Below, one piece after another: positions 11,595 through 23,035 of a DNA stretch of 64,000 nt (positions are counted from its first letter, which is position 1; each line of letters opens with the position of its first letter). The DNA lies in the NCBI RefSeq assembly GCF_027887165.1, contig NC_077229.1:349204416-349268415 (forward strand). Direction: 5' to 3'. Position numbers and translations under genes: made by a program. Below the pieces are notes generated by a model. The model was not told the DNA's origin, made no database searches, and was given only the letters and a program-made list of their open reading frames with translations. The DNA is from Monodelphis domestica (lineage: Eukaryota; Chordata; Mammalia; Didelphimorphia; Didelphidae).

Positions 11595-11860
11595 ATTGCC
11601 ATTGAGGTATCTAAGACACTCAAGGGAGAGAGTGTCCAACCTGGAGTTATGAAACTCTGAGTTCAAATTCAGCCTTGGACACTTATACCTATGTGACACT
11701 GGGCAAGTCACTTAACTTCTTTCTGGCTTAGTTTCTTCAACTACAAAATGGGGGGGAAAACAGTCCCTATCACCCAGGATTGTTGTGAATATCAAATGAG
11801 ATATTTGTAAAATGCTTAACAAAATACTGGGTTATGTAAATGCTGATTATATTATTATTA
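11595..11860 (+). repeat. CORE-SINE (MIR-like), long copy
   Basis: GTGTCCAACCTGGAGTTATG, GAGTTCAAATTCAGCC, CACTGGGCAAGTCACTTAAC, CTACAAAATGGGGG, then GATTGTTGTGAATATCAAAT and GTAAAATGCTTAACA. This is the full MIR order including the 3' segment, ending in an (ATT)n tail. Confidence 0.85.
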
Positions 11861-11861
11861 T

Positions 11862-11980
11862 TGATTTACTAGCTGCACCTCAGTTGCTTCCACTGTAAAA
11901 TGAGGAGTATTATACTGAGTTGCACTAGAAGGCTTCTGAGGATCCTTGCAGATCTATATCTATGGTACTATGGGTTCAGA
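11862..11980 (+). repeat. CORE-SINE fragment
   Basis: ACTAGCTGCACCTCAGTTGC then CTGTAAAATGAGG, followed by GGCTTCTGAGGATCCTTGCAGATCTA, a CORE-SINE middle and 3' part. Confidence 0.6.
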
Positions 11981-11984
11981 AAAA

Positions 11985-12130
11985 GTGTCCTCTAACATAT
12001 ATCAACTCTATGACTTCAAAAAAGTTATTTGTCTTTCTGAGCATTCTTTGTCTTACTGACAGATTAAAACACAATAATCCCTACCTATCTCATAGGTTGT
12101 TGTTGTTGCTTTACATATGTACAGGAAGGT
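11985..12130 (+). repeat. CORE-SINE fragment
   Basis: ATCAACTCTATGACTTCAAAAAAG, CTTACTGACAGATTAAAAC and CCCTACCTATCTCATAGGTTGTTGTTG match the MIR middle and 3' segments. Confidence 0.6.
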
Positions 12131-12139
12131 ATATGTAAT

Positions 12140-12345
12140 TTCTGGAAGGGAAACAGAAGGAGAAATGGACTTGAGGTCATGGGACCTGAGTTTGAATCTC
12201 AACTCTGGCACTTGTGACCTGGAGCCTCAAATTTTACTTAACCATATTGGATTACAAATTCTTGATGTGTAAAAATGAGGGCATTCAATTAGATGGCCTT
12301 TACGGTCACTTCTAGTTCTAGATTTGTATACCTATGATCCAATGT
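12140..12345 (+). repeat. CORE-SINE (THER/MIR-like)
   Basis: GGACTTGAGGTCATGGGACC, GAGTTTGAATCTCAACTCTGG, then GTAAAAATGAGGGCATTCAA and TTTACGGTCACTTCTAGTTCTA give the sense CORE-SINE order. Confidence 0.7.
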
Positions 12346-12399
12346 GGATTGCTAACTGTCCTGTAATTTTATTCTTTAAAAAATTGTTTGGTGAGAGTC

Positions 12400-12515
12400 A
12401 CTTCAAATTAAGTTACTTGTTTAGATCCACACGGCAAGTATGTGTCAAGATGTTGGATTAGAAACAAGGCTTGACTGAAACCAACTCTTTATCTTCTATA
12501 CTACATCATGCTTCC
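12400..12515 (-). repeat. CORE-SINE fragment
   Basis: AAATTAAGTTACTTGTTTAGATCCACACGGCAAG, GGATTAGAAACAAGGCTTGAC and ACTACATCATGCTTCC follow the antisense pattern. Confidence 0.5.
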
Positions 12516-12519
12516 TTTC

Positions 12520-13485
12520 TTTATGAAAATTAATGACATCATAAATGAACAAGTACTTTGCAAAATATATAGCACTAAACTTTTATAAAATATAATGCAT
12601 TCTTATAGATATGGCTTTTTATCATAACTATAACTATAAAAATATTTTATGAAAAAAAAGTTGTAACTTATTTTGAACCATTTTCCACCATAAAATTAAA
12701 TTGATCTGATTGAACTGAGTCAAATGTCATTTTGGCAAAAGAAAAAAAGTCATCAAAATTCAGTGGGAGAGCTATAAAATCTGATTTTAAGTTGGACAAA
12801 ACTTTAACTTTACCCAAAACTGCACCATACAGATTTTTTATACTTGCTTTGGAGTTGAAAGAAATAGAATTATTTAGTTTACTGAATATCTTTGAAAACA
12901 ATTATTTCATGTAAGACAGAATATCCATATTTCCAAGTAATTCCATAACAAGAATTATTATGATTCTCTGAAGAATCTTTTTTTCAACTAGAAGTGCAAA
13001 AAATGATAGTGATAAAAATGACAAGAGAGCCCCACATATATAAAGAGGCCCACATTAATCAAAAGATGGAAGCAAGGCAGAATAGATATTTCTAGGTTCT
13101 TCCCCCAACCCCAACAAGTCTCTAAAGGAGACTTTCTTTCCTTCCAGGATAGAAAGCAGAAAATTGGGCCCAGAGGCCACTCTTCAGCTTTCTTTAGAGA
13201 GAAATATTTCTATTGGCTTCCTTAATTATCGAGGAGAAAAATCTTCTGGGAGGTAGGTTCAGATTCTATCTAACTTTTGATTGCTTTATCATTTGGGGAG
13301 GGAAAAGTAGCTTGCAAGCTCTATCTAAAAAGCTCGACCCCTTTCCTTTTCTACCAAATACTAGTTTCACCATGAACACATAGAGTGAATAGCAAAGAAA
13401 CCCACTTACCCAAACCACAGAAAAGCAGAAATCAGAGAAGATATAACAGGAACAAAATATATACCAGATAAGGATTTGGAATTAA

Positions 13486-13488
<3 letters not shown>
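12520..13488. other. Gene-free, AT-rich sequence
   Basis: Unique-looking DNA with no gene and no repeat I can name. It leads into a CA microsatellite. Confidence 0.45.
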
Positions 13489-13535
<47 letters not shown>

Positions 13536-13540
13536 ACACA
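13489..13540 (+). repeat. (CA)n microsatellite
   Basis: An uninterrupted run of 21 CA units (13489-13530), then TA and four further CA units. Confidence 0.97.
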
Positions 13541-14030
13541 TTGTTATTGGATATATTATATCCACTGGGAGCTAAATAACTAGGCTCAACCAAAAGAAAA
13601 CGTCCTTGAACTCACAGAAGGGGAAACTCCCCAAAGATGTTAGAGCAGTAAGCTAAAGATAACAGAGACTGTCCATTCCCCCCACATCTTCCTAGTCTTT
13701 TCTTTCAGCACTTTAAAGTGGGGTTGGCCTCTACCATCTTCTTTCTTAACTAAATGCTATACTCAAGGAATACACTTGCTTAGAGACTCCCCAGATGGGA
13801 TCTCCAAAGGGATCCTTGCTTAGATAGTCCCAAAGGGGGATTGCTGAGAACTGAAGCTCTCACTTCTCATCAATTCTGCCCTTTTGCTCACACAGGACAT
13901 TCATCTTGAGATGGTCTCATACCAATGGACTTTGAGAAAGGATTTACAAATCAAATCCTTTTTTCTGTGATTAATCAACATATTTCCCATATCTTTTCCA
14001 GAGAACATATTATGTATATTTAAGGTAGTT
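13541..14030. other. Gene-free sequence
   Basis: No gene seen. The stretch 13750-13860 repeats a GATCTCCAAAGGGATCCTTGC / AGTCCCAAAGGGGGATTGC theme that may belong to an unrecognised repeat. Confidence 0.4.
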
Positions 14031-14034
14031 CAAT

Positions 14035-14185
14035 TATTGACAAATTCATTCAATAAGCAAACATTTATTAAATATCTATGTGGCAGGCATTGTGCTAAGT
14101 GCTAGAGATACCAAAAAAAAAAAAGCAAAAGGTAGTCCCTGCTCTCAAGGAGTTCACTATCTAATTAATTCACAGTGGGCCCTTA
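14035..14185 (-). mobile_element. L2 LINE 3' end, antisense
   Basis: AACATTTATTAAATATCTATGTGG, GGCATTGTGCTAAGTGCTAG and TAGTCCCTGCTCTCAAGGAG are the antisense L2 3' terminal words. Confidence 0.85.
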
Positions 14186-14201
14186 AAAATGATGGAAACT
14201 G

Positions 14202-14425
14202 GGTCAGCTGGGTGGCTCAGTAGAATGAGAGTCAGGCCTAAAGACAGGAGGTCATAGATTCAAATCTGGCCTCAGACACTTCCCCAGCTGTGTGACCCTG
14301 GGCAAATCACTTAACCCCCATTGTCTAGCCCTTACTTCTTCCTTGGAACCAATACTTGGTATTGATTGAACTAGAATCAATACACAGTATTGATTCCAAG
14401 ACAGAAGGTAAAGATTATTTAAAAA
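14202..14425 (+). mobile_element. tRNA-derived marsupial SINE (family A)
   Basis: GGTGGCTCAGTAGAATGAGA, GACAGGAGGTCATAGATTCAAAT, TGTGACCCTGGGCAAATCAC and CAAGACAGAAGGTAAAGATT with an A tail. The ACAGTATTGATT tail module appears twice. A 16-bp target duplication with one mismatch lies at 14186-14201 and 14426-14441. Confidence 0.9.
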
Positions 14426-14441
14426 AAAATGCTGGAAACTG

Positions 14442-16780
14442 ATTCATCTGTTTATAGACATTTTTGCATATTTAGGACACAATCCTGAATTTAAGCTCCC
14501 AAAAGATAACATTACTTTGCTTTTATCTTCCAATGAAATGAGTGCTATTATTTTTCCAGTTTTATTTCCTAGCTGTTCATGATCACTAATTCCTATCCAA
14601 GGTGAATTAGTTCATTCGATCTTTCTAGTTATCTCCATGGTGACCAGGAAGATAAACTATTTTTTTTTAATTTCTGAAAATTCTTATTTTATGCTTCACC
14701 AAGTAAACCTCCTACATTGTCTACATTACAGGAAATCACTGCAGATGCCATTTCTTTTTAGCAAAACTCATGAAACTGTTCAGAGAAAATTCTGTTAGTT
14801 CACAACTTTATTAACTTAAAAGCAGTGCCTGGCAAATTAGCCCTGGAGAGTTTCCTCCAAGTCATTCTTTTGCCTGAAGGGTAACCTTTATGGTCTCTGA
14901 CTAGAAATAAGATCAAACTTGCTCATCAGCCATATTGTCCTGGAGTGAAAAAGAATAATTGGATCAACAACAATGGAAGGGCAAGGAACAGCATGGAAAA
15001 GCCCCAGCCCCTTTGAAGTACATGTGTCTGATTCCAGCTGATCCTCTTCCACTCAAGAACTAGAGGGTAGGCTTTCTCAAGAGGTGATTGTTAAATTTTC
15101 TCCATGAGCATTTTAACCTCAGAATCTGGCAAAGGAGTCAAAGTGAAAAATGTTTATAATGTGATTTAAACTTAAAAGCATTTCATACTTACATCTTTTT
15201 TTCTTCCAGAGAGTTGGGTGCTAAATACTGATATAGCTCAATATAGAGTTCATTCATTGAAAGCCACATTGTAATTGTCAGTATTCTGGGTATCAGAACC
15301 ACAGAAATATAATGCTAAACAAAGAATATCAAGAACTTCTGTTCTTGTACATAAGCATTTATACAAATCTGCACACTGAGACAAGTGTAAAAAAATTTCT
15401 GTTGAATTCTGTGGGAAGAGGCGAAGAGAGGAGTTGGGGTAGAGAGGGGCAATTCCAGCTTGGGAAATCCGTCATCTTGACCCAGGGTTCAATAAGAAAT
15501 AAATATTGATGTCAGGTTAACTTTCCAAGGGATGGTTTCATTGAACATTCATGTAGTCAAATGTTTATTCCATCTGTTTTAGATACCATATTGGAAACAT
15601 TATATAATATTTCAATTATCATTGCTCCAATAGAGCCAGAATCATTTGGAGGTTTCCTACCATACCCATTCCTTTCTTTGTGTTCTCAGAGTGAGAATTC
15701 CTAGGGCTAATCCACTGATGGTTACTCTTCCAACACCCATTCATCTGGTAACATACAGAGTAAGATGATTGGAAAAAGTAAGGTATAGTTGTATAAATAA
15801 AAGACTGCATGTAATGATGAAATTTTTATCCAAGACATTAACTAGGTTCATTTTATTTGGATGTTGGGGTGGTACACTGCTCATTTGAACAGTTCATTCA
15901 GAGAAAATTAGAGCCTTGAGAATTCTCATTGGTGACAGTAATTCAGTTACTATTGTGGTTCAAGTTCTGAATCTCCTTTCTACAATATTGTTAGTTTAAT
16001 TAAAGTGGCTTTTGGCATATCTGTAGCTGAGCTCTTGTAGCATGAAAATTTGGGATCTTAGATATCTCTTGTTTGGAAAATCCTTCACCACAATTTGTCA
16101 TCACCTTCAAACACATTTCCTCATGAAGCTAGCCTCTAAGAGACTTGGACATCAATACAAGTGGAAATATTATTTCCTAAAATTAAGCTAAAAGATCTTT
16201 TGTTTTCATTATGCTGATAATAGTATTGAATGACCATAAGTGCATACTGAGACAGTCCCCAGAAACTTCCTACCAACAGAAAATGATCAGATCAATGAAC
16301 CAAAAGTCGTGTCTTCATTGCCACAGGGGAAAGAGATTTGTTCTAAAAAGCATAATTCCTGGACAAAGAAAGGCTCTCTCTGCCATAGAAGGATGTATTT
16401 AGCTAATGTATTTTGTAATGTTTCCTGGCTATGAATAGATGTTCCTCATCAGTATATTGGAATAAATCACCCCAGTGGAGATGCTCTGAACTACAAGATG
16501 TCCAAGCCATCAAACAATTCAGTTGGGAAAAGATAATTATATGACAAATAAATTACAAAAAAAAAAATAGTCACATGGATAAACTTATCAATTTTCATGC
16601 AATTTTGTCATTATGACTATATAAGTATTTTTCAGCATCTGGCATTTTGCTTACTACGCACTCATATTCCACCCAAAAGCACATTTCTTGCTAGTTCCTG
16701 AAAATAAAGTAACATTCTCTGATTCTGTGCCTTTGCATAGGTTTTCTCCTAAAGTTCAGGTCAGTTATGACCCTATATAG
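14442..16780. other. Gene-free, mostly unique sequence
   Basis: 2.3 kb without a gene and almost without recognisable repeats, which is unusual for this window. 14745-14960 and 15960-16230 have TAAT-core and AT-rich words typical of conserved non-coding DNA, but conservation cannot be judged from one genome. Confidence 0.4.
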
Positions 16781-16784
16781 TGAG

Positions 16785-17038
16785 GCTAAAGGAAATCTAT
16801 CCTAATCCTTACCAACCATCCAGTCATGGAGAGCTATTGCTTTCCCCTAGAAATTACTTCATATATATTTTGTATTTAATATTTTTGTACATATTTTCCC
16901 TCCCCCCATTTAAAAAACAGAAAGTATAGGCTCCTTGGAGTTGGGGATTGTTGGACTGTATGACTTGCTTCTTTTTATCCCCAATATCTAACAAAACTGC
17001 TATGACAGGCATTTAACAAATGCTTACTGGGTGAAGTG
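16785..17038 (+). mobile_element. L2 LINE 3' end, sense
   Basis: GTATAGGCTCCTTGGAGTTGGGGATTG, TATCCCCAATATCTAACA and GGCATTTAACAAATGCTTACTGG are the sense L2 3' UTR words (counterparts of 'gagctccttgagggcaggg' and 'gcacatagtaggtgcttaataaatgc'). Confidence 0.8.
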
Positions 17039-17139
17039 AGCACAACTTCTGGTTACCAAGCAGAGGACTAAACCCTAGGGAATCAGAAACACTAATGTAT
17101 CACAATATATAATCACTTAGTAAATCCAGCCAAGGTGAA

Positions 17140-17335
17140 TCAGTCATACAGTCAGTCAGCAAGCATTTGTTAAGCACTTAACTCTGAGTTAATCACTATT
17201 GTTGATCATCCTTCCTTTTAGAATGGGACCAATGCCTTCATGGAACTCAAAGATATTATGCTAGGTTCTGTCTATTGAAAGACAAACTGAACCAATCCTG
17301 CCCTCAGGAAACTTGAATTCTACTGGAAGCCATGC
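17140..17335 (-). mobile_element. L2 LINE 3' end fragment, antisense
   Basis: GTCAGTCAGCAAGCATTTGTTAAGCAC and AATCCTGCCCTCAGGAAACTTG correspond to the antisense L2 tail and its 'cctgccctcaaggagctt' segment. Confidence 0.55.
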
Positions 17336-17512
17336 GTTAGGAAATACAAAATGTAAAATAACTTCTAGGGTAGAGGTTTAATATAAAGGTAATTAGTTGA
17401 CAATAGAATAGGGATTCTAGAGGTCATAATGAAATGGTTGGGATAGATAGGATAGGCACACTAGAGGAATGGAGCTAACATGGATGAGTCAGGGAGAATG
17501 CAGAAAGTAGTG

Positions 17513-17536
17513 GTAAAGGTAAAGGTAAAGGTAAAG
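17513..17536 (+). repeat. Short (GGTAAA)4 tandem repeat
   Basis: Four GGTAAA units in a row inside gene-free DNA. Confidence 0.9.
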
Positions 17537-17539
17537 ATC

Positions 17540-18640
17540 TTTACTCTAACCAGTCTGGAAGCACAAGAATACTGCAGGAGATAACCACACCTTTCAACAA
17601 AAGTAATCTTCATGTATTGATTTGATTATCAGTCCCTGAAAAAAGAGGTTGAAAGATTAGAGATATGCAAGCCAAAACTGCACAGATATGTGGTCCCAGT
17701 CCTGACTGATGGTCCATATAGGAATCAATGGATTTCTGGGTAGGTTTGTGTAGAAAGCATTAATGCAGTGGGAGGTTGGGAGGAAGGGAGGGAAGAAGCA
17801 TCAGGTAAACTATGTCTGATATCTTCGTGACTGCCTATCTACAAATTTTCATGCAGAGCCTTTAAATAGACTTTTAGGCACTCATCCTCATCATCTACCG
17901 CCAAACACATGCTTCTGTCCCTGGGTCACCTTGTACCACATCAAATAGTCATGTTCTTTATTTTTGTGTGTGAAATAGCTACCAAATAAAAAAAAAATCA
18001 GGAAAAATGGACATGCTTTTTGATGTCACAGCCAAGCAAATTTAATAGTGGAAAGATTTGAATGCATCTGTTCTCATAAAGCCAAAGGACAACATGTCTT
18101 AACAAAGCCACAAATATATGGAAAACAACTTACCTAAAATAATCACCACAAAAATATTGTGCTTCTAGAGCTGTGTGAGGAGGGAGAACCTTTCAACATC
18201 AAACCTAATATTCCATTTCTTTCCATTACAATTTCTTTTAAATTGTGATCATAAATGTTAGCTCTTCAGAAGCAGAGTGAAATTGATAATCTTAGTTCAC
18301 GAGAGTGGAAGGTTATCTTGTTCAATGAGAACTACACCAATAATTTAGCCAAGGACTCAACTAGAAGGACCCAAGACCCAAACTGAGTCAATTAATGTAG
18401 TGCATTATCCTTCCTCCATTATATCCGCTAGGCAAAGAAAATAGAAATACTAAGATGAAAAATTATATTTCAATATAAAATTACATCTGCCTGCACTTAT
18501 TTGTGTTTTGAGTGATTTTTCATATATAGTAGAAATTATAGTAAGTTACAATATTTTTTAACTGCATCTTTCTCATGTTTTTAAAAGACAGCATTTTAAA
18601 GCTAGAGGACTTCGGGTCAAAGCATCATATAGTATCACTG
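17540..18640. other. Gene-free sequence
   Basis: No gene and no repeat that I can name. Ordinary AT-rich intergenic DNA. Confidence 0.45.
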
Positions 18641-18644
18641 CATG

Positions 18645-18905
18645 TTAGGACAGCAAACAGGACCCCAAAGATCATCTGCTAAACCATACAATGATATACC
18701 ATAAGACTGCAGGATACAAGGAATGTTTGAAGTCATAGTCCAACCACTTAATTTTATGGATGCCTTCATGTTTACATTTATAAATGGTTTTTACAGGATG
18801 TTCATAAGAATTGAATGGCTTCATCAAGGTAATAAATAAAACTACAACCTAAATCACGAGGTTTCCACCTCCACCTTGCCCATCCACTGCTTTTTCTAAC
18901 ACACA
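18645..18905. repeat. CORE-SINE-like remnants
   Basis: CATGTTAGGACAGCAAACAG...CCCCAAAGATCATCTGCTAAACC and GAAGTCATAGTCCAACC resemble the marsupial 'gaccttagagatcatctagtccaacc' block, followed by a diverged remnant. Confidence 0.4.
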
Positions 18906-18924
18906 TTGCCTCCAAAACAAAGAA

Positions 18925-19065
18925 CTGGGCTGTTATTGATTATATCCCTTTCCAAATACAGATGAGGAAACTGTAGCCACAGAGACTTGAACACTGTCCA
19001 AGGTTATATAGATGGTTAGTGGCAATGAGTAATTCCTACAGATTTTAAATAAAATCTGTTTAGAC
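18925..19065 (-). repeat. CORE-SINE fragment, antisense
   Basis: ATACAGATGAGGAAACTGTAG and GTCCAAGGTTATATAGATGG are the antisense MIR CORE words. Confidence 0.65.
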
Positions 19066-19129
19066 CTATGCATTAGGTTGATGATTTTTAATAGGTATGT
19101 AATGAATGAACAAGAGACTACATTAGAAT

Positions 19130-19375
19130 CAGGGTTGCTGTTCAGTTATTTCAGTTGTGTCTGATTCTCAGTGATCTCATTTGGGGTTTTCTTGGCAAAG
19201 ATACAAGAGTCCTTTGTTGTTTGTTTGTTTGTTTTTTCTCCAGCTCATTTTATGGATGAGCAAACTGAGGCAAGCAGGGATAAGTGACTTGCTAAGAATT
19301 GCCCAACTAGTAAGTGATTTGTTTGCAGATATTCCTGACTCTGGACCCAGTGTTCTATCCATGGTGCTATCTTAC
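19130..19375 (-). repeat. Marsupial CORE-SINE with 'ccaagaaaacccc' tail, antisense
   Basis: Read on the plus strand: TTCAGTTGTGTCTGATTCTC, TTTGGGGTTTTCTTGGCAAAG, CTCATTTTATGGATGAGCAAACTGAGGCA, then TATTCCTGACTCTGGACCC and GTTCTATCCATGGTGC. This is a complete antisense copy with a (TTTG)n expansion in the middle. Sense relatives at 29445, 29770 and 33325. Confidence 0.85.
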
Positions 19376-19499
19376 TGTCTTAAGAGTGTACCTATTATAC
19401 TGATTGCTGTAAAGTTATTGGACTCAATTCTCTTTTCAAAGAGTAATAGAGTAATTTTTAATAATGTCAGTGCATAATGGCAGATATTATATGTTGCAG

Positions 19500-19790
19500 C
19501 AAAGTGAGGGAGAATCATCATAAAGGGACATTTGTGTAGTACGAAATGGTTTGCAAAGCACTTTCCTCACAAAAGCCTTGTGAATTACAGATTGCAAATA
19601 TCCCTCTTTTGGAGATGGGGGAAGTTGAGACTCAGAAAGATTAAGTAAAAGACTTGCCCAGGGACTCCTAGACAGTAAGGTATGTATTCAAGACTCAAAT
19701 CAAGGTCCCCTAGGTTTTCAAACACTAGGTCCAATGCTCTTTCCCCTGCTATGTGCTGCCTTCCAGACTCCTGGAAGAATAAAACCATTT
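19500..19790 (-). repeat. CORE-SINE (MIR-like), antisense
   Basis: GTTTGCAAAGCACTTTCCTC, CAAAAGCCTTGTGAATTACAG, GAGATGGGGGAAGTTGAGAC, GACTTGCCCAGGGACTC and CCAATGCTCTTTCCCCTGC give the antisense order. Confidence 0.75.
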
Positions 19791-19849
19791 GTTATTATAG
19801 GTTGATGCTTAGCTCTGGGGACTAAGTATTCATTAAGAGGACCATAGCC

Positions 19850-20765
19850 AACCAAACAATCAGTTAATCAACAAGTATGTATTAAGCAACTACTATCTGC
19901 CAAGCACTGTGCTAGGAGCTGGGAATACAAAGCAAAAATTGAAAGTCCCTGCCCTTGAGGAGCTTACATGTTAATGGCAGGAACAACATGAACATGTACA
20001 GAAGATAAAAATAAAAACCATACACAGAGCATCTACAGGGGGATCTTAAGAGAGCATTCATTAACAACCTGGGAACCAAGAAAAGCTCATGAATAAGGCT
20101 CTACTTGATCCGTCTTTTTTATTAAGTTTAATTAATTAATTAATTTAGAATATTTTTCAATGGTTACATGATTCATGTTCCTTCCCTCTCCTCATCCCAC
20201 CCCACTCCCATAGCCAATGAGCAATTCCACTGGGTTTTACATGTGTCATTGTTGATCTAAGTCTTAGGGTAAGAAGAGATTCAAAATGGAAGAGGTGATA
20301 AGGAAGAATATTTCATGCAGGGGTCAGAGCCAGTTCAAAAGCACAAGATAGGAGAAGCATCATGTATGAGAAGTATTAAGAAGGCCAGGATGGATGGCTA
20401 GACAACAGTCTTTGGAAGGAAATAACAGGAAATAAAATTATAAAGGTACATTGGGACCAAAGGGTGGAAAACTATAAATTCCCAAGAGAAATTGATATTT
20501 GGCCCTAGAGTTAATAGGAAATCTGTGGAATTTAAAAGAGGAGGGAGGTGAGGGAACACAGGCAGATTTATACTTTGGGAAATTCAGTTTTTTAGCATTG
20601 AGGAGGATGAATTAGAGAGAGAAGACAATTTAGATAGGGAAACTAGGCAAGAGGTAATGAAGACTGGAACCAAGTTAACTGACTCTGAGTGGAAAGAAAG
20701 AATCATATAGGAATGGAATTGGGGAAACAAAATTTTAGTAAATGCTTAAGAATTCTTTCTAGACT
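19850..20765 (-). mobile_element. L2 LINE, antisense, with nested L1 tail
   Basis: CAACAAGTATGTATTAAGCA, GCCAAGCACTGTGCTAGGAG and AGTCCCTGCCCTTGAGGAGC mark the L2 3' end. After the L1 insertion at 20115-20265 the L2 text resumes (CATGCAGGGGTCAGAGCCAG, AAGAAGGCCAGGATGGATGG, AGTTAATAGGAAATCTGTGG). Confidence 0.75.
20115..20265 (-). mobile_element. Very short 5'-truncated L1 3' end, antisense, nested in L2
   Basis: Plus-strand text AATGGTTACATGATTCATGTTCC and CCACTGGGTTTTACATGTGTCATT is the reverse complement of the 3' UTR of the L1 at 2307-3900. Only about 150 bp of the element is present. Confidence 0.85.
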
Positions 20766-20769
20766 GATG

Positions 20770-22080
20770 TGAATTGGAAAATGGTGAAAAGAGTATACAT
20801 ATCATTAAAACTGGTTTTGAAGCATTTGTCTGTTGGTGCTTTGTTATTCTGCTAAAAATGTTTTAAAAGTAAAAATAAAATAGAACTTATAAAAATTAAT
20901 GCATGAGAGCAACTTCAAGGTACATGGATGGCATGTTACAAACTGGTCAGTGCAGTGTTTCTTGGAAGCCACAAATCTGTCATACAAATAGGGTGAAAAA
21001 TGCTGTTTACTATTTTTTATAAAACAATGTCTTCTAATTTATGGACCATCGCTCACAATCTCTGAAGCAATATTTCTACTAAATTAAAAGAAACTAAGGC
21101 AACAGAGTTGTTATATATCATGTAATCACAGAAAAAAAATTATTGAAGGACCAAAATTCTTAATGGGTAGCACTGATAACAGGAACACAAAATTTCCTTT
21201 TGGAGGAAAAGAATGACACTTGCTAGAGTGTCTACCTTTAAGAAAACTCAACATGTGAAATTCCAAATACACAGAACAATCAATTACAATATGTTTATTT
21301 TAGAAAAGAGTTTGCTTCCAGGTTCTCAGCCCATATGAGAATATTGATTGTATTATTAATTAATTTGTTAACACAAAATCTTGGACAATAAGACAGAAAT
21401 TTAGTGTTCATTTTTAGTTCTAATTAAAATATTTAAAATTACATTGGAAGTCAATGTGATTCAAATTATAAACATTTGCATTACATTTCATTTCAGGGCC
21501 ATATATGTTATATAAAATGAGATTCATCTGCTTGTAAAAATGATACTGTCAGAAAATTAACTGATTGATTTATGCAATATAATTGTACATGACTAAACCA
21601 AGCAAAGAGGAGTCCCTGTTCATGATGCACCTCCACCTCTCCTAACCTTACTTTTAGCTCTTGGGAAGCTCATCAAGAGTAAGAAGCTAGGGTTTCCCAA
21701 AATAGCTTAAGTTTCTATTAGCCAAATGATGAATTCTCACCATAGCTTGTGAGCAAAACTGAATTACTCTGCACAGTCAAGAATAATTCCATCTATCCAC
21801 CAAGCATCCAGGTTATCTCTCATACTAGTGGGGCCAAAGTGGATATGTGAGGAATCTTGGAAATGAATGACTTGATGTCTAATCTAATGACCATGTTTCT
21901 CTAACTCCCTGTCTATCTCTCTTCTCTGCAACTGTCTCTCTCCATCTCTGTCTCTTTGTCTGTTTCTCTTACACACACACACACACACATATTTTCAGCC
22001 ACTGTCTTTTATCTCCTGTCACTGTGTTTCTGTATCTGTCTGTGTGTCTATATCTGACTCTATCTCTGTCTCTGTCTCTG
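20770..22080. other. Gene-free sequence ending in a CT-rich stretch
   Basis: AT-rich unique-looking DNA. 21900-22080 is pyrimidine-rich low-complexity sequence with a short CA run at about 21972-21989. Confidence 0.5.
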
Positions 22081-22084
22081 TTTC

Positions 22085-22815
22085 TGTAGATGGTACCATC
22101 ATCCTTCCAATTTCAATTTTTCTTCTTCCACTACATCTAATCAGCTGCTAAGTCATGACAACTCTACCTTGGCAATGTCCTTTGTAGCTATCCATTGCTC
22201 CCTGCTCAGAAGGCTTCTATCCTAGTTCAGGACCTCATAATCTCTCATTAGATTGTGAGTTCCTTAAGGTCAGGGATTCTTTTGCCTCTTTTATTCCCAG
22301 CACTTAGTGCAATTCTTAACACATTGTATGAGATGGATAAGTATTTATTTATTGACTGACTGACTAGCCTGGACTCTCATTCTCCTAACTGCCCTCCTGG
22401 TCACCAGGCTTTCTCTTTCTGATTCATATTTCTCTCAGCTCCCAAAATAAGTTTCCTATGACACAGGTCTGAGCAGTCTTCTCTCCTCAGTAACTTAAAA
22501 GCTTCTCCCCACTACCTGTAGGTCAAAATACAAAGTCTGTTCCTGGCAGTATTTAAGGGTCTTCATAGTCTTGTTCCAAACTGATTCTGCAACCTTGTTC
22601 TCCCTCTGCCCCCCTTCATATACTGAGTGTTTCAATCTATTATGTTTTCCTCAGGCTCATCCTGCACTCTCCCCACTTCTAGATATTCATTCAATTTACC
22701 AAGAATTCTTCAAAATATACTATCTTCTCATCTCAATGTGTTAAAAACCCTTTTCTTCCTTCAAAATCTAGCTTAATGGTCTCTTCCTCTATAATGTCTT
22801 CCCTGATCTACTTAA
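22085..22815 (+). mobile_element. L2 LINE, sense, split by a second L2 3' end
   Basis: 22160-22247 (CTATCCTAGTTCAGGACCTCATAATCTCTC) and 22368-22815 (CCTGGACTCTCATTCTCCTAAC, AACTTAAAAGCTTCTCCCC, GTCAAAATACAAAGTCTG, CTTCATAGTCTTGTTCC) are consecutive parts of L2 ORF2. Between them lies an L2 3' terminus (see next entry). No intact frame remains. Confidence 0.8.
22248..22367 (+). mobile_element. L2 3' terminus inside another L2
   Basis: AGATTGTGAGTTCCTTAAGGTCAGGGATTC, CCCAGCACTTAGTGCAATTC and a (GACT)n end are the L2 3' UTR, placed in the middle of ORF2-type L2 text on both sides. Either a nested insertion of one L2 into another or a local rearrangement. Confidence 0.7.
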
Positions 22816-22817
22816 GT

Positions 22818-23024
22818 CAGTGGTGTCAAACTCAAATAGAAATAAGCCACCAAACGATAAAGATATTTGCAGTAGCATGCTGACTTAGAAAACTATATAT
22901 TAACTACATTCCACTGAATTTTTATTTATTTTGCTAAATATTTACTAACTACATTTTATTCTAATTTGGGATGCACTCAAAAGTATTATGACCCTGAAGC
23001 TGTTGTGTGCTTGTCACATCTACT
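22818..23024 (+). mobile_element. Non-autonomous hAT relic (same family as 602-788)
   Basis: Starts CAGTGGTGTCAAACTCAAAT, shares the TTTATTTATTTTGCTAAATATTTAC body and ends in a decayed TGCTTGTCACATCTACTC. Abuts the L2 to its left. Confidence 0.65.
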
Positions 23025-23035
23025 CTAAACTAAGG

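Noticed and set aside
22242-22385. CTCTCATT on both sides of the inner L2 end as a target duplication
   Set aside because: The right-hand copy is explained by the normal L2 sequence at that place, so the match is probably chance.
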